From: Idiomarina aquatica
GTDB taxonomy: Bacteria > Pseudomonadota > Gammaproteobacteria > Enterobacterales > Alteromonadaceae
Assembly: GCF_004362895.1 (NCBI RefSeq)
Contig: NZ_SNXI01000006.1
Coordinates: 1 to 64,000 of the forward strand
Direction: 5' to 3'
Length of the DNA stretch: 64,000 bases
This document shows positions 19,583 to 29,922 of the stretch, one piece after another. Made by a program: the position numbers and the translations under genes. Every line of letters begins with the position of its first letter. Positions within the stretch are counted from its first letter, which is position 1. The notes beneath the pieces were generated by a model. The model did no database searches and was not told where the DNA came from. It saw only the letters and a list, made by a program, of their open reading frames with translations.

Positions 19583-21052
19583 TTAAAATTTTAATCCCGG
19601 CGCTAAGATTTCTGGCATAGACTGGTTCTCAGCCTCTACCGAGGCAACCGGATACGAGCAGTAATCTGCTGCATAGTAAGCACTGGCACGGTGGTTACCA
19701 CTTGCCCCAATACCGCCAAACGGTGCCGCACTACTGGCTCCCGTAATCGGTTTATTCCAGTTTACTATACCAGCACGAATATGCTTGAAGAAGTAACGAT
19801 AGGTTTCTTCATCGTCGCACAAAATACCAGCCGATAAACCATAGCGCGTGTTGTTCGCTTCTTTTATTGCGTCATCCAACTTGGTGAAGCGATACACTTT
19901 TAGTAAAGGTCCAAAGTATTCCTCATCAGGAATATTATCAACACCCGTTACATCCACAATACCGGGTGTTACAAATCCGGTTTGCGTATCACGGTGAGTC
20001 GATTTTACCAACGACTTACCGCCTAAACGCACCAGCTCATTATGTGCATCGACCATTCCTGCCGCAGCTTTAGCAGAAATCATCGCGCCCATAAACGGCT
20101 GTGGCTCAGCTTCGTAGTCATCGACAACAATGTTTTTGGTCACTTCGACTAAGCGATCAAGTACTGCCTGACCTTTTTCACCGGCTTCTATAAACAGCCG
20201 ACGTGCGCATGTGCAGCGTTGACCTGAGGTAATATAAGCTGACTGAACGATGTTATGAACAGCCGCATCTACGTCTGATACATTGGTAACGATAAGTGGG
20301 TTATTTCCACCCATTTCTAAAGCCAGAATCTTATCGGGACGGCCGCCAAACTGCTTGTGTAATAAATGCCCGGTGTTAGACGAGCCGGTAAAGTACAAAC
20401 CATCAATTTGCGGATGCGCCGATAACGCTTTACCGGTGTCAACTTCGCCCTGAACCAAATTAAGGACTCCGGCAGGAATACCGGCTTTCTCCCATAATTT
20501 TACTGTGAACTCAGCGACTTTGGGGGTTAATTCTGACGGTTTGAATACCACTGTATTGCCGGCAATAAGCGCGGGCACAATGTGGCCGTTCGGCAAATGG
20601 CCGGGGAAGTTATAGGGCCCATAAACAGCAACAACGCCATGCGGTTTATGACGAATAAAGGCTTTTGCGCCGGGCATTTCGTTTTCTACCGTGCCAGTGC
20701 GTTCTTTGTATGCACGCTCGGAAATTGCTACTTTGCCGATCATTGCACCAACTTCGGTACGGGTTTCCCATAAAGGCTTACCTGTCTCTTCGGCCATCAC
20801 ACGCGCTAAATCTTCTTTATTTTCGCCCAGTAGTTCGGAGAAACGCTGACAAATTGCCAAGCGTTCATCAAAACTACGCGTAGACCACTCGGGAAACGCT
20901 TTTCTCGCTGCTATGACGGCACTTTCTACCTGGCTGTCATCAGCAGATTCACCTGACCAGACAGCCGTATTGCGGGCCGGATCAATTGAGGAAAATGTTT
21001 TACCTTTACCGGCTGACCAACAGCCATCAATAAACTGTACACTGGAACTCAT
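19583..21052 (-). CDS. astD: Succinylglutamate semialdehyde dehydrogenase
   Basis: Fourth step of the arginine succinyltransferase (AST) pathway: NAD-dependent oxidation of N-succinylglutamate semialdehyde to succinylglutamate. An aldehyde dehydrogenase of 489 residues with catalytic Cys280 in SGQRCTCA and general base Glu246 in LEMGGNNP. The N-terminus (FIDGCW) and the PNGHIVPAL segment are AstD-like. It follows astA by 29 bases. Confidence 0.95.
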   Translation of the reverse strand: MSSSVQFIDGCWSAGKGKTFSSIDPARNTAVWSGESADDSQVESAVIAARKAFPEWSTRSFDERLAICQRFSELLGENKEDLARVMAEETGKPLWETRTEVGAMIGKVAISERAYKERTGTVENEMPGAKAFIRHKPHGVVAVYGPYNFPGHLPNGHIVPALIAGNTVVFKPSELTPKVAEFTVKLWEKAGIPAGVLNLVQGEVDTGKALSAHPQIDGLYFTGSSNTGHLLHKQFGGRPDKILALEMGGNNPLIVTNVSDVDAAVHNIVQSAYITSGQRCTCARRLFIEAGEKGQAVLDRLVEVTKNIVVDDYEAEPQPFMGAMISAKAAAGMVDAHNELVRLGGKSLVKSTHRDTQTGFVTPGIVDVTGVDNIPDEEYFGPLLKVYRFTKLDDAIKEANNTRYGLSAGILCDDEETYRYFFKHIRAGIVNWNKPITGASSAAPFGGIGASGNHRASAYYAADYCSYPVASVEAENQSMPEILAPGLKF

Positions 21053-21081
21053 TTGCTGATCTCCTGTTACAACGCGACGGG

Positions 21082-22107
21082 TTATAGCGCAACAATGCGC
21101 GCATCGTCGCCATGTTCTAAATTTAAATGTTGTGCCTGCTCACCGGTTAACGCTAATGAATCGATACCGGGCTTACATTGCACTTGAGCAGCACGGAATG
21201 CCTGCAGCTTGGTATTGCAGACAATATGCGGCTGCTGGTCGTCACCTTTCGCTGCTTCGTTAACAATCTCAACGGGCACGACTCTGCTATTACGTACACT
21301 GCGTAAATTGCAAACTTCTGCTTCAACTGTGGGTCCGGCGTCGAAAATATCGACAAAACCGCGAAATCGGAACCCTTCCGATTCGAGTAACCGCAGCGCC
21401 GGACGCGTATTATCATGAACTTTGCCGATTACAGCGCGAGCTTGCTCAGACAACAAACTGGTGTATATCGGAAAACGCGGCATTAACTCCGCAATAAATA
21501 CCTTATCACCCACACCACTTAAATAGTCGGCTTTAGGGAAGTCCATAGAAAAGAAGTGCTGCTCCAGCCACTGCCAAAAAGGCGAGTCACCATTTTCATC
21601 AGAGACGCCTCGCATTTCCGCAATAACCCAGTCGCTGAACCGTTGTTTAAACTGCGCCAAAAATAACATACGAAAACGCGACAAAGTGCGTCCGTTAAGG
21701 CTATGCCGATAAGGTTCGCGTAAGAACAAAGTGCACAACTCCGACACCCCGGTGTAATCATTACACAGTGTCAGAGTTTCCAACGCATTATAAATATTGT
21801 GCTTCTCTGAGTGGTGCACCACTTTACCGAGCCTATAGTGCCAGAAAGCCTCAGTTAAGCCGACAGCTGCTTCAATGCCACTGACACCAGCGATCTCGCC
21901 ACTCTCGGTGTCTTCCATGACAAACAAATACCCCTCGTCACCAGGTGCCTCGACATCCGCTTTTTTAAACGCTTCATTGGCGCGCGAAATGCGACGTTCC
22001 AGCAATGTCTGGTCAACAGGTAGCGACGTAAAGCCGTGTCCTGACTCTACAGCGCAACTGTAAAGAGCCTGATAATCGGCTGACTCGATCGGTCGGATCA
22101 GCAACAT
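21082..22107 (-). CDS. astA: Arginine N-succinyltransferase
   Basis: First step of the AST pathway, transferring succinyl from succinyl-CoA to arginine. 341 residues with the family N-terminus [12 protein letters not shown] and the segments SLPVD and [13 protein letters not shown]. One gene only; Pseudomonas has two subunit genes, aruF and aruG. It lies 15 bases after astC and before astD. Confidence 0.95.
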   Translation of the reverse strand: MLLIRPIESADYQALYSCAVESGHGFTSLPVDQTLLERRISRANEAFKKADVEAPGDEGYLFVMEDTESGEIAGVSGIEAAVGLTEAFWHYRLGKVVHHSEKHNIYNALETLTLCNDYTGVSELCTLFLREPYRHSLNGRTLSRFRMLFLAQFKQRFSDWVIAEMRGVSDENGDSPFWQWLEQHFFSMDFPKADYLSGVGDKVFIAELMPRFPIYTSLLSEQARAVIGKVHDNTRPALRLLESEGFRFRGFVDIFDAGPTVEAEVCNLRSVRNSRVVPVEIVNEAAKGDDQQPHIVCNTKLQAFRAAQVQCKPGIDSLALTGEQAQHLNLEHGDDARIVAL

Positions 22108-22122
22108 AATTCAGCTCCTTAA

Positions 22123-23349
<1,227 letters not shown>

Positions 23350-23515
23350 TCACTTCCTTATCGCTATCGCGAATTAATTTGATAAGAGTCATGGATTCAT
23401 AATTTAGCCGCCCATTATGCCAAAATTTAACCGAATTGTCTGTTTTTATTGGAAGCTCAGGCTTTTAGTGGCGGGGGCTCGGTAAGATTTTCACAAGAAC
23501 AGAATAAGTATTCAC

Positions 23516-23538
23516 TCATGCGCCAATAAGGCGCATGA
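23516..23538. terminator. Hairpin between astC promoter region and the HDOD gene end
   Basis: TCATGCGCC/GGCGCATGA, a nine-base perfect stem with a 5-base loop, 25 bases after the HDOD stop on the minus strand. No T run follows, so termination is only likely, not certain. The remaining bases 23347-23515 should hold the ast promoter; no clear box was found. Confidence 0.5.
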
Positions 23539-23562
23539 ATAAGCATTTTTCTAGCAACCGTG

Positions 23563-24738
23563 TTATTCCGGCACGATAACTTTGGGACGTTTGAGGTTGA
23601 CGTTATTCAAGATTTTTACCCGCTCTGCATCAATATTGTGCTTTTTAAGCAGGTGCAGCCCCTCTTCTACCGACGCAAGATCGACTTCTCGCAGTAACCG
23701 ATATTCACAAAAGGCATTCGCCTGCGCCAAAACCGCAGCATAATCAGTATAATCATCACGCGATTTCGCTTGGGTAAAACTCAGCAACTGCTGGCTGATC
23801 GGTACCCGTTGCAATCCCCAGCCCTCAGCCACCAAGTAACTGACTCGCTTATCCTGTTCGAGCATTAAATTGCGTAAAAAGCGCTCATCCGGTTTTAATT
23901 CGACCAGTGCATTGTGTTTGTCCGGCGTACTGTCTTTAATCGACTTCATTGCCATTTCACGTTGCACGTCATCAAAAACGCGCAAATAAAGCTTGGTCAA
24001 TGCTATTTTACCCAATTCATGAAACATGCCGATGGTGTATGCCAGAACCGGGTCACGGAGGCCTTCCTGGGTGGCTATTTCATGCGCCAAAATAGCGGTA
24101 CCCAAACTATGGTCCCAAACTTTGCGCCGAAATAGTGTAAACGGATGAGTCGAGGGTGGTAGCCAATATTGCATGATGTACGCGGGCGTCAGAATGCGCA
24201 GGTTTTCCGGCCCCATAAAGCTCATAGCCGTACGTAAGCTCTCTACTTTTACTTGCTTTTGCTTGCGACGCTTATCAATAAAAGGCGGCTGGTTAACTGT
24301 TTTGAGCACGCCATTGTGGAACCAGTCCAATCCCTGTACAACGTTTTCTATACGCCGCATGGACGCTGCTTTAGTACTTAATATATCCAGCAGCTCCGGA
24401 AGTTGCTCCGGCAACGGAATCAAGCGTTCACGTACATAAGTGGCATCGTCAATCCGCTCCAGGATGCGATGATAAATAGCCTCATGGAGTTCGTCTGACA
24501 CACGGTCTAAATAACGTTGGCGTGCTTGTTTAAGACGCTGCCTCTCATCATGATTGATTTGTTCAACTTGCAAGAGTCGACGTTTTTGTTCCTGCTCTTC
24601 ATCTTCTTTGCCATCGGCTTTATCACGACTTTTACGCGCAAAAGGGAAGCTGATCAAATAATTGATAAACCGCTTCTCCAGTCGCACGGCTGGATCCTGG
24701 CTGCCACCTTCGGTGGATACTGCAAAAAAGTCATACAT
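23563..24738 (-). CDS. HDOD-domain signalling protein
   Basis: 391 residues. The HDOD domain (about 115-310) is recognised from PLPEQLPELLDIL, the FMGPENLRILTPAYIM segment and DHSLGTAILAHEIA with IGMFHELGKIAL. HDOD is a degenerate HD phosphohydrolase relative found in bacterial signalling; the true HD pair is not in register, so enzymatic activity is doubtful. The N-terminal 100 residues are basic, charged and helical (many K, R, E, Q). It lies 19 bases after pabA and is probably the last gene of the rpe operon. Confidence 0.85.
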   Translation of the reverse strand: MYDFFAVSTEGGSQDPAVRLEKRFINYLISFPFARKSRDKADGKEDEEQEQKRRLLQVEQINHDERQRLKQARQRYLDRVSDELHEAIYHRILERIDDATYVRERLIPLPEQLPELLDILSTKAASMRRIENVVQGLDWFHNGVLKTVNQPPFIDKRRKQKQVKVESLRTAMSFMGPENLRILTPAYIMQYWLPPSTHPFTLFRRKVWDHSLGTAILAHEIATQEGLRDPVLAYTIGMFHELGKIALTKLYLRVFDDVQREMAMKSIKDSTPDKHNALVELKPDERFLRNLMLEQDKRVSYLVAEGWGLQRVPISQQLLSFTQAKSRDDYTDYAAVLAQANAFCEYRLLREVDLASVEEGLHLLKKHNIDAERVKILNNVNLKRPKVIVPE

Positions 24739-24757
24739 GCGTGTAAAACGCTCCCAC

Positions 24758-25351
24758 TTAGCCTAACGTCAAGACAAAATTCTTTAATAGCTGATGACCC
24801 GCATGGGTCATCACCGATTCCGGATGAAATTGCACACCAAACAGCGCCATTTCACGATGTCTAATAGACATAATTTCTCGCTCTGCTTCGCCGTCATCAG
24901 CCCAGGCGTCAACAATAAAATCTGACGGCACCGAGCTCGGCTTAACCACCAGCGAATGATATCGGGTCACCTGTAACGGACTGGCTATACCGTCGAATAA
25001 CCCTTGCCCCGAGTGCGTAATCATTGAGGTCTTGCCGTGCATCACTCGCTGCGCACGTACAATTTCTGCCCCATAAGCTTGGGCCAGAGCCTGATGCCCC
25101 AGACACACGCCCAGAATTGGAAACTCACCGGCAAACTCGTTAATGCCCTGAAGCGAAATACCCGCTTCGTTCGGGGTACAAGGGCCGGGCGAAATAACCA
25201 ACCCCTGCATCGCCTTTTTATCTGCCAGCTCACGCAATTGTTGGATAGTTATCTGGTTGTTACGGTAAACTTGGACCGGAACATTCAACTCAACAAAATA
25301 GCGCGCTAAATTGTGCGAAAACGAATCATAATTGTCGATCAGCGCCAGCAT
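24758..25351 (-). CDS. pabA: Aminodeoxychorismate/anthranilate synthase glutaminase subunit
   Basis: Class I glutamine amidotransferase, 197 residues, with triad Cys83 in GVCLGHQ and His176/Glu178 in QFHPESV. It feeds ammonia to PabB (folate) or TrpE (tryptophan). PabA and TrpG cannot be separated safely by eye; position next to trpS and away from other trp genes favours PabA. It follows trpS by 6 bases. Confidence 0.88.
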   Translation of the reverse strand: MLALIDNYDSFSHNLARYFVELNVPVQVYRNNQITIQQLRELADKKAMQGLVISPGPCTPNEAGISLQGINEFAGEFPILGVCLGHQALAQAYGAEIVRAQRVMHGKTSMITHSGQGLFDGIASPLQVTRYHSLVVKPSSVPSDFIVDAWADDGEAEREIMSIRHREMALFGVQFHPESVMTHAGHQLLKNFVLTLG

Positions 25352-25357
25352 AAATAC

Positions 25358-26365
25358 TTACTCAGGGTAAGCAACAAAACCAACCGCTTTGTATACGTCA
25401 GCCAACGTCTGCGCCGCCTTTTCCCGAGCCTTGTCAGCGCCTTGCTTCATTACTTGCTGTAAAAACGCCGGATCATTTCGCATCTCACTATACCGCTGCT
25501 GAATCGGCTCAAGCATTGCCACCACGGCATCAGCTACGTCGGTTTTGAGGTGCCCGTACATTTTATCTTCATATTCCGGCACCAAGTCGTCAATATGACG
25601 TCCGGTTGCTGCCGATAAGATGCTAAGTAAATTAGACACACCTGCTTTTTCGGCAGGATCAAAATATATCCGCGCTTGTTCGTCAGAGTCAGTTACCGCG
25701 CGCTTTATTTTCTTAGCTATCTTTTTAGGTTCTTCGAGTAAGCCGACATAGTTATTCGGGTTATCGTCAGATTTCGACATCTTTTTAGTCGGCTCTTGCA
25801 GTGACATAACTCGAGCCCCAACTTTTGGAATCATTGGTTCGGGCACTTTAAAGACTTCGCCATAGAGATTATTAAAACGTTCGGCTACGTTTCGTGCCAA
25901 TTCCAGGTGCTGTTTTTGGTCATCACCCACCGGCACTTCATGTGCTTTGTATAACAAAATATCAGCCGCCATAAGAGCCGGGTAGGTAAACAGACCGGCA
26001 TTAATATTGCCGGCGTGTCGCTGCGATTTATCCTTAAACTGGGTCATTCGGTTTAACTCACCCATCTGGGTGTAACAATTCAATATCCAGGCCAGTTCCG
26101 CATGCTGTGGCACATGTGATTGAATAAATAGCGTGCTTTTATTCGGATCAAGTCCACATGCCAAATACAACGCCAATCCGTCCAGTGTCGCCTCGGTCAA
26201 CTTCTGCGGCTCCTGCCGCACAGTTATTGCATGCAAATCAACCAGCATGAACTTGCAGTCATGGGTATCCTGCATTTTCACCCAATTACTAATCGCACCA
26301 ATATAGTTACCAATAGAAAGCTGTCCTGATGGCTGACAGCCACTGAGTACAACGGGTTTTGACAT
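25358..26365 (-). CDS. trpS: Tryptophanyl-tRNA synthetase
   Basis: Class I synthetase, 335 residues, with the HIGH-type segment PSGQLSIGN (12-20) and KMSKS at 195-199, charging tRNA-Trp. Length matches bacterial TrpS. Only one base separates it from rpe; the rpe-trpS order is kept from the enterobacterial dam-rpe-gph-trpS group, with gph absent here. Confidence 0.97.
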   Translation of the reverse strand: MSKPVVLSGCQPSGQLSIGNYIGAISNWVKMQDTHDCKFMLVDLHAITVRQEPQKLTEATLDGLALYLACGLDPNKSTLFIQSHVPQHAELAWILNCYTQMGELNRMTQFKDKSQRHAGNINAGLFTYPALMAADILLYKAHEVPVGDDQKQHLELARNVAERFNNLYGEVFKVPEPMIPKVGARVMSLQEPTKKMSKSDDNPNNYVGLLEEPKKIAKKIKRAVTDSDEQARIYFDPAEKAGVSNLLSILSAATGRHIDDLVPEYEDKMYGHLKTDVADAVVAMLEPIQQRYSEMRNDPAFLQQVMKQGADKAREKAAQTLADVYKAVGFVAYPE

Positions 26366-26366
26366 G

Positions 26367-27044
26367 TTAATTTCCTGATTCTACTTGTGATATTTGTTGA
26401 CGCATCTTACTGATAGCATCAGCATAACTGGGTTGATTAAAAATAGCTGAACCAGCAACAAACATATCTGCGCCCGCTGCAGCAATATCTTTAATGTTGT
26501 CAGCATTAACTCCACCATCAACTTCCAACCGGATTTCTCGCCCACTGGCATCGATACGCTGACGCACCTGCCGCAACTTTTCTAATGTCGATGGAATAAA
26601 TGACTGACCTCCAAATCCCGGATTAACGGACATGAGCAATATAACGTCTAGTTTATCCATAACATGGTCCAGGTAATGCAGCGGCGTTGCCGGGTTAAAA
26701 ACCAGTCCTGCTTTGCAACCGTGTTCTTTGATCGTCTGTAAGGTCCGGTCAATATGTTCCGATGCCTCGGGATGGAAGGTAATGTAAGAGGCACCCGCTT
26801 TAGCAAAGTCGGGAATAATGCGATCGACCGGCTTTACCATTAAATGCACATCGATAGGTGCACTAATGCCATAGTTGCGCAGCGCCTTACAAACCATTGG
26901 TCCAATGGTCAGATTGGGCACATAATGGTTGTCCATTACATCAAAATGAACAACGTCGGCACCTGCCTCTAACACGTCCTGTACTTCTTCTCCCAGGCGG
27001 GCAAAGTCCGCGGATAAAATTGACGGAGCGATCAAGGGTTGCAT
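26367..27044 (-). CDS. rpe: Ribulose-phosphate 3-epimerase
   Basis: Interconverts ribulose-5-phosphate and xylulose-5-phosphate in the pentose phosphate pathway. A TIM barrel with [14 protein letters not shown], the metal/active-site segment [12 protein letters not shown] and the phosphate loop at [11 protein letters not shown] chose the ATG at 27044, giving 225 residues as in E. coli, because AGAGG lies 9 bases upstream; the TTG two codons earlier is too near that site. First gene of the rpe-trpS-pabA-HDOD unit. Confidence 0.96.
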   Translation of the reverse strand: MQPLIAPSILSADFARLGEEVQDVLEAGADVVHFDVMDNHYVPNLTIGPMVCKALRNYGISAPIDVHLMVKPVDRIIPDFAKAGASYITFHPEASEHIDRTLQTIKEHGCKAGLVFNPATPLHYLDHVMDKLDVILLMSVNPGFGGQSFIPSTLEKLRQVRQRIDASGREIRLEVDGGVNADNIKDIAAAGADMFVAGSAIFNQPSYADAISKMRQQISQVESGN

Positions 27045-27179
27045 AGTCAATAGCCTCTAAAACAGTAAGTGCGCGGATTATAGCAGGTTATGAATGACAA
27101 AAAAATTTCTCTTAAATTGCTAGTAATTGTAACAAATCGCTGATAAATTAGGCAGTATTAACCATCGGGGGACTGACAC

Positions 27180-27503
27180 ATGTCGTTGACAGTAAAATCA
27201 GTATCTATTGCAACCTCAATCATCGGCTTAGCGGCTGTTGGTTACCTGTTTGCAACACCCGCATCTCCGATCACCTCAGTCAGTAATTCCACACAGCAAT
27301 GCGAGCAGTTACTGTCCAACGCAGAAACAGGTGACATTAAAAAGCAGTGTGTAGCTGCCGCAAACGAAGTTACCTGGACAAACTGGGTAAAAGGCGAAAG
27401 CCGCTCTGCACAGTTTCACTTTATTGATTTATTCGAGTTGTTATTCAGCTCTAAAGACGCCTCACAACAAAAACAACGTTTTAATCAACAATCTTCATTG
27501 TAA
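27180..27503 (+). CDS. Small membrane-anchored protein of unknown function
   Basis: 107 residues with one hydrophobic segment (about 8-26) that could be a signal anchor or a signal peptide. The rest is polar, with Cys42 and Cys57 that could pair outside the cytoplasm. It matches no family I recognise. GGGGGA lies upstream of the ATG. The stop and the next gene's ATG share a base (TAATG), so it is translationally coupled to the DUF2970 gene. Confidence 0.7.
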   Translation: MSLTVKSVSIATSIIGLAAVGYLFATPASPITSVSNSTQQCEQLLSNAETGDIKKQCVAAANEVTWTNWVKGESRSAQFHFIDLFELLFSSKDASQQKQRFNQQSSL

Positions 27504-27718
27504 TGTCTGAATCGCAGAAGCGCCCGGGTATTGTCAGTACTATTTTTAGTGTCATCGCGGCCTTTTTTGGCGTGCAGAGTGAGTCCAATCGACAGCGCGA
27601 TTTTAAACACGGTAGTCCATTGGCTTACATCATCGTTGGCATTATTCTCGCCACGGTAATGGTGTTTGGACTCATTGGTGTGGTTAATTGGGTGCTGGCC
27701 GCAAGTAGCGGCCAGTAA
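27503..27718 (+). CDS. DUF2970 membrane protein
   Basis: 71 residues, with the DUF2970 pattern: SVIAAFFGVQSESNRQRDF followed by a single membrane helix (about 43-66). Short proteins of this family are widespread in Gamma- and Betaproteobacteria with no known role. It overlaps the preceding gene by one base. Its last codons form a GC-rich 8-base hairpin (27695-27715) that may help separate it from convergent prlC. Confidence 0.82.
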   Translation: MSESQKRPGIVSTIFSVIAAFFGVQSESNRQRDFKHGSPLAYIIVGIILATVMVFGLIGVVNWVLAASSGQ

Positions 27719-27730
27719 CTAACGCTCGTA

Positions 27731-29776
27731 CTATGCGGCTATTCCACTATGCCGCAGTAATGGTTCTACCTGAGGCTCGCGACCACGGAACTCGATAAAT
27801 AAATCTGCTGCGCTGCGTGTCCCGCCGCGCTCTAATATTGCCGTAAGAAAATCGCGCCCGGTGGCAGCACTGAATATTCCCTCCTCCTCAAACCGGGAAA
27901 ATGCATCTGCCGACAGTACTTCCGCCCATTTATAACTGTAATAACCAGCCGCATAGCCGCCGGCAAAAATATGACCAAAACTATGTTGAAAACGGTTGTA
28001 GTCAGGAGGAATGCGCACACTGACTTGTTCTCTGACTTGGTTCAGTATTTCGGCGATCCGCGCTCCTTCAGCAGCATTAAATTCATAGTGCAAGCGCATA
28101 TCGAATAAAGAGAACTCCAACTGGCGCATCATCTGCATGGCAGACTGAAAATTCTTCGCCGCCAGCATCTTTTGTAACAACTCGTCTGGCAGCGGTTCAC
28201 CAGTCTCATAATGCCCCGAAATATAGGCCAGCGCTTCCGGTTCCCAACACCAGTTCTCTAAAAACTGACTAGGCAACTCAACCGCATCCCACTCAACACC
28301 ATTAATGCCGGAAACTCCCGCGGTGTCTACCTGCGTCAACATGTGGTGCAACCCATGCCCAAACTCGTGGAATAACGTGACCACCTCGTCGTGTGTAAAT
28401 AACGCCGGCTTACCGCCTACCGGTTTGTTAAAGTTACAGGTTAGAAAGGCGATGGGGTTTTGTACCTGCCCTGATGCATGTTTGCGCCGACCGACACAAT
28501 CGGCCATCCACGCCCCTCCACGTTTGCCGGCGCGCGCGTATAAATCAAGATAAAAGCTTCCGCGTAACCGACCGTCTGCGTCATGAATACGGAAGAACCT
28601 GACATGTTCATGCCAGGCATTGATATCGGTTTGCTCGCTGACGGTCATTCCGAACAGGCGTTTCACCACCTCAAATAAGCCGTTTAATACCTGTTGTTCA
28701 GGAAAATAAGGGCGCAACACCTCATCGGAAATAGCGTACCGCTGTTGTTTCAGCTGCTCACTGTAATAGGGGACGTCCCAAGCTTCGAGTTGCTGTACCC
28801 CTTGTTGTTCTGCAAATGCTTCAACCTCTGCATATTCCTGCTTTGCTTGTGGCAACGACTTGGTCGCAAGGTCGTCTAAAAACGTCAATACTTGCGTCGG
28901 TTCATCGGCCATTTTGGTGTGCAATGACATTTCGGCATAATTGTTGAAGCCGAGTAACTCCGCTAGCTCATGTCTCAGCGCCAGTGTTTCATCCATAATA
29001 CTGGAGTTATCATATTCACCGGCATTGGGCCCTGTTTCAGACGCCCGGGTAGTAAATGCGTAGTACATTTCACGACGCAGTTCACGATCTTCGGCATACA
29101 ACATAACCGGTAAATAGCTGGGGATATCCAACGTGAACAACCAGCCGCCCTGATCGCCTGCGGCCTCGGCAGCTGCTTCCCTTACGCTTTCCGGTAAACC
29201 GGCCAAACGCGCTTCATCAGTAATATGACAGTGCCACGCGTGCGTGGCATCAAGTAAATTATTACTAAATTGTGATGATAAATCCGACAGACGACTTGAG
29301 ATTTTCGCGTAGCGCTGCTTTTTCTCCTCATCAAGATCAACGCCTGACAAGTGGAAATCGCGCAGTGTGTCGTTGATTAGCTTTTGTTGCGCCTCGGTCA
29401 ATTGCTCGAATTCGTCGCTATTACGCAGGCTCTGGTAGGCATCGAATAAGCCTTTGTGTTGCCCAACAAAAGTAGAGTAGTCAGATAACAGCGGCAGGCA
29501 ACTATCATGAGCTTCACGTAATTCCGGCGTGCTAACAACCGAATTTATGTGTGATACCGGCGCCCACACTTGCTCTATTTTCTCGTCTGCGTCAGTCAGT
29601 GGCTCGACTAAACCATTCCAACTGTAGTCTTCGCCAGCCAGAACGGTTTCGATTGTTTTTCTGGCCTCATCTAAACGTTGTTTCAGGGCCGGTACAATAT
29701 GATCAGGCTGGATTGCCTTAAAGTCAGGTAACACTTCACCCTGTTTTTCATCACTCAATAGCGGATTCTCGTTCAT
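27731..29776 (-). CDS. prlC: Oligopeptidase A
   Basis: Cytoplasmic M3 zinc peptidase degrading oligopeptides, including cleaved signal peptides. The zinc site is HEFGH at 470-474 with Glu500 as third ligand region. The start at 29776 (681 residues) has GAGGAAC upstream and begins MNENPLL, like the E. coli MTNPLL; an open frame to 29806 would add ten charged residues. Convergent with DUF2970 and divergent from the DPP-IV gene. Confidence 0.96.
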   Translation of the reverse strand: MNENPLLSDEKQGEVLPDFKAIQPDHIVPALKQRLDEARKTIETVLAGEDYSWNGLVEPLTDADEKIEQVWAPVSHINSVVSTPELREAHDSCLPLLSDYSTFVGQHKGLFDAYQSLRNSDEFEQLTEAQQKLINDTLRDFHLSGVDLDEEKKQRYAKISSRLSDLSSQFSNNLLDATHAWHCHITDEARLAGLPESVREAAAEAAGDQGGWLFTLDIPSYLPVMLYAEDRELRREMYYAFTTRASETGPNAGEYDNSSIMDETLALRHELAELLGFNNYAEMSLHTKMADEPTQVLTFLDDLATKSLPQAKQEYAEVEAFAEQQGVQQLEAWDVPYYSEQLKQQRYAISDEVLRPYFPEQQVLNGLFEVVKRLFGMTVSEQTDINAWHEHVRFFRIHDADGRLRGSFYLDLYARAGKRGGAWMADCVGRRKHASGQVQNPIAFLTCNFNKPVGGKPALFTHDEVVTLFHEFGHGLHHMLTQVDTAGVSGINGVEWDAVELPSQFLENWCWEPEALAYISGHYETGEPLPDELLQKMLAAKNFQSAMQMMRQLEFSLFDMRLHYEFNAAEGARIAEILNQVREQVSVRIPPDYNRFQHSFGHIFAGGYAAGYYSYKWAEVLSADAFSRFEEEGIFSAATGRDFLTAILERGGTRSAADLFIEFRGREPQVEPLLRHSGIAA

Positions 29777-29922
29777 TAGTTCCTCGGTCGCTTTATCTTT
29801 TCTCATAACCTAGATATTGGGCTAGTGGTCGATTCTTCAAGCCATGCCTCTGACTTTTGCTTACGCTTAGGGTAGTATCGTTGGCGGGACTAAATCAGAT
29901 TACAACATTATAAGGTTTTTCC

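Noticed and set aside
27695-27715. Hairpin at the end of the DUF2970 gene as a terminator
   Set aside because: The 8-base stem is perfect, but there is no T run on either side, so it is mentioned only in the gene entry.
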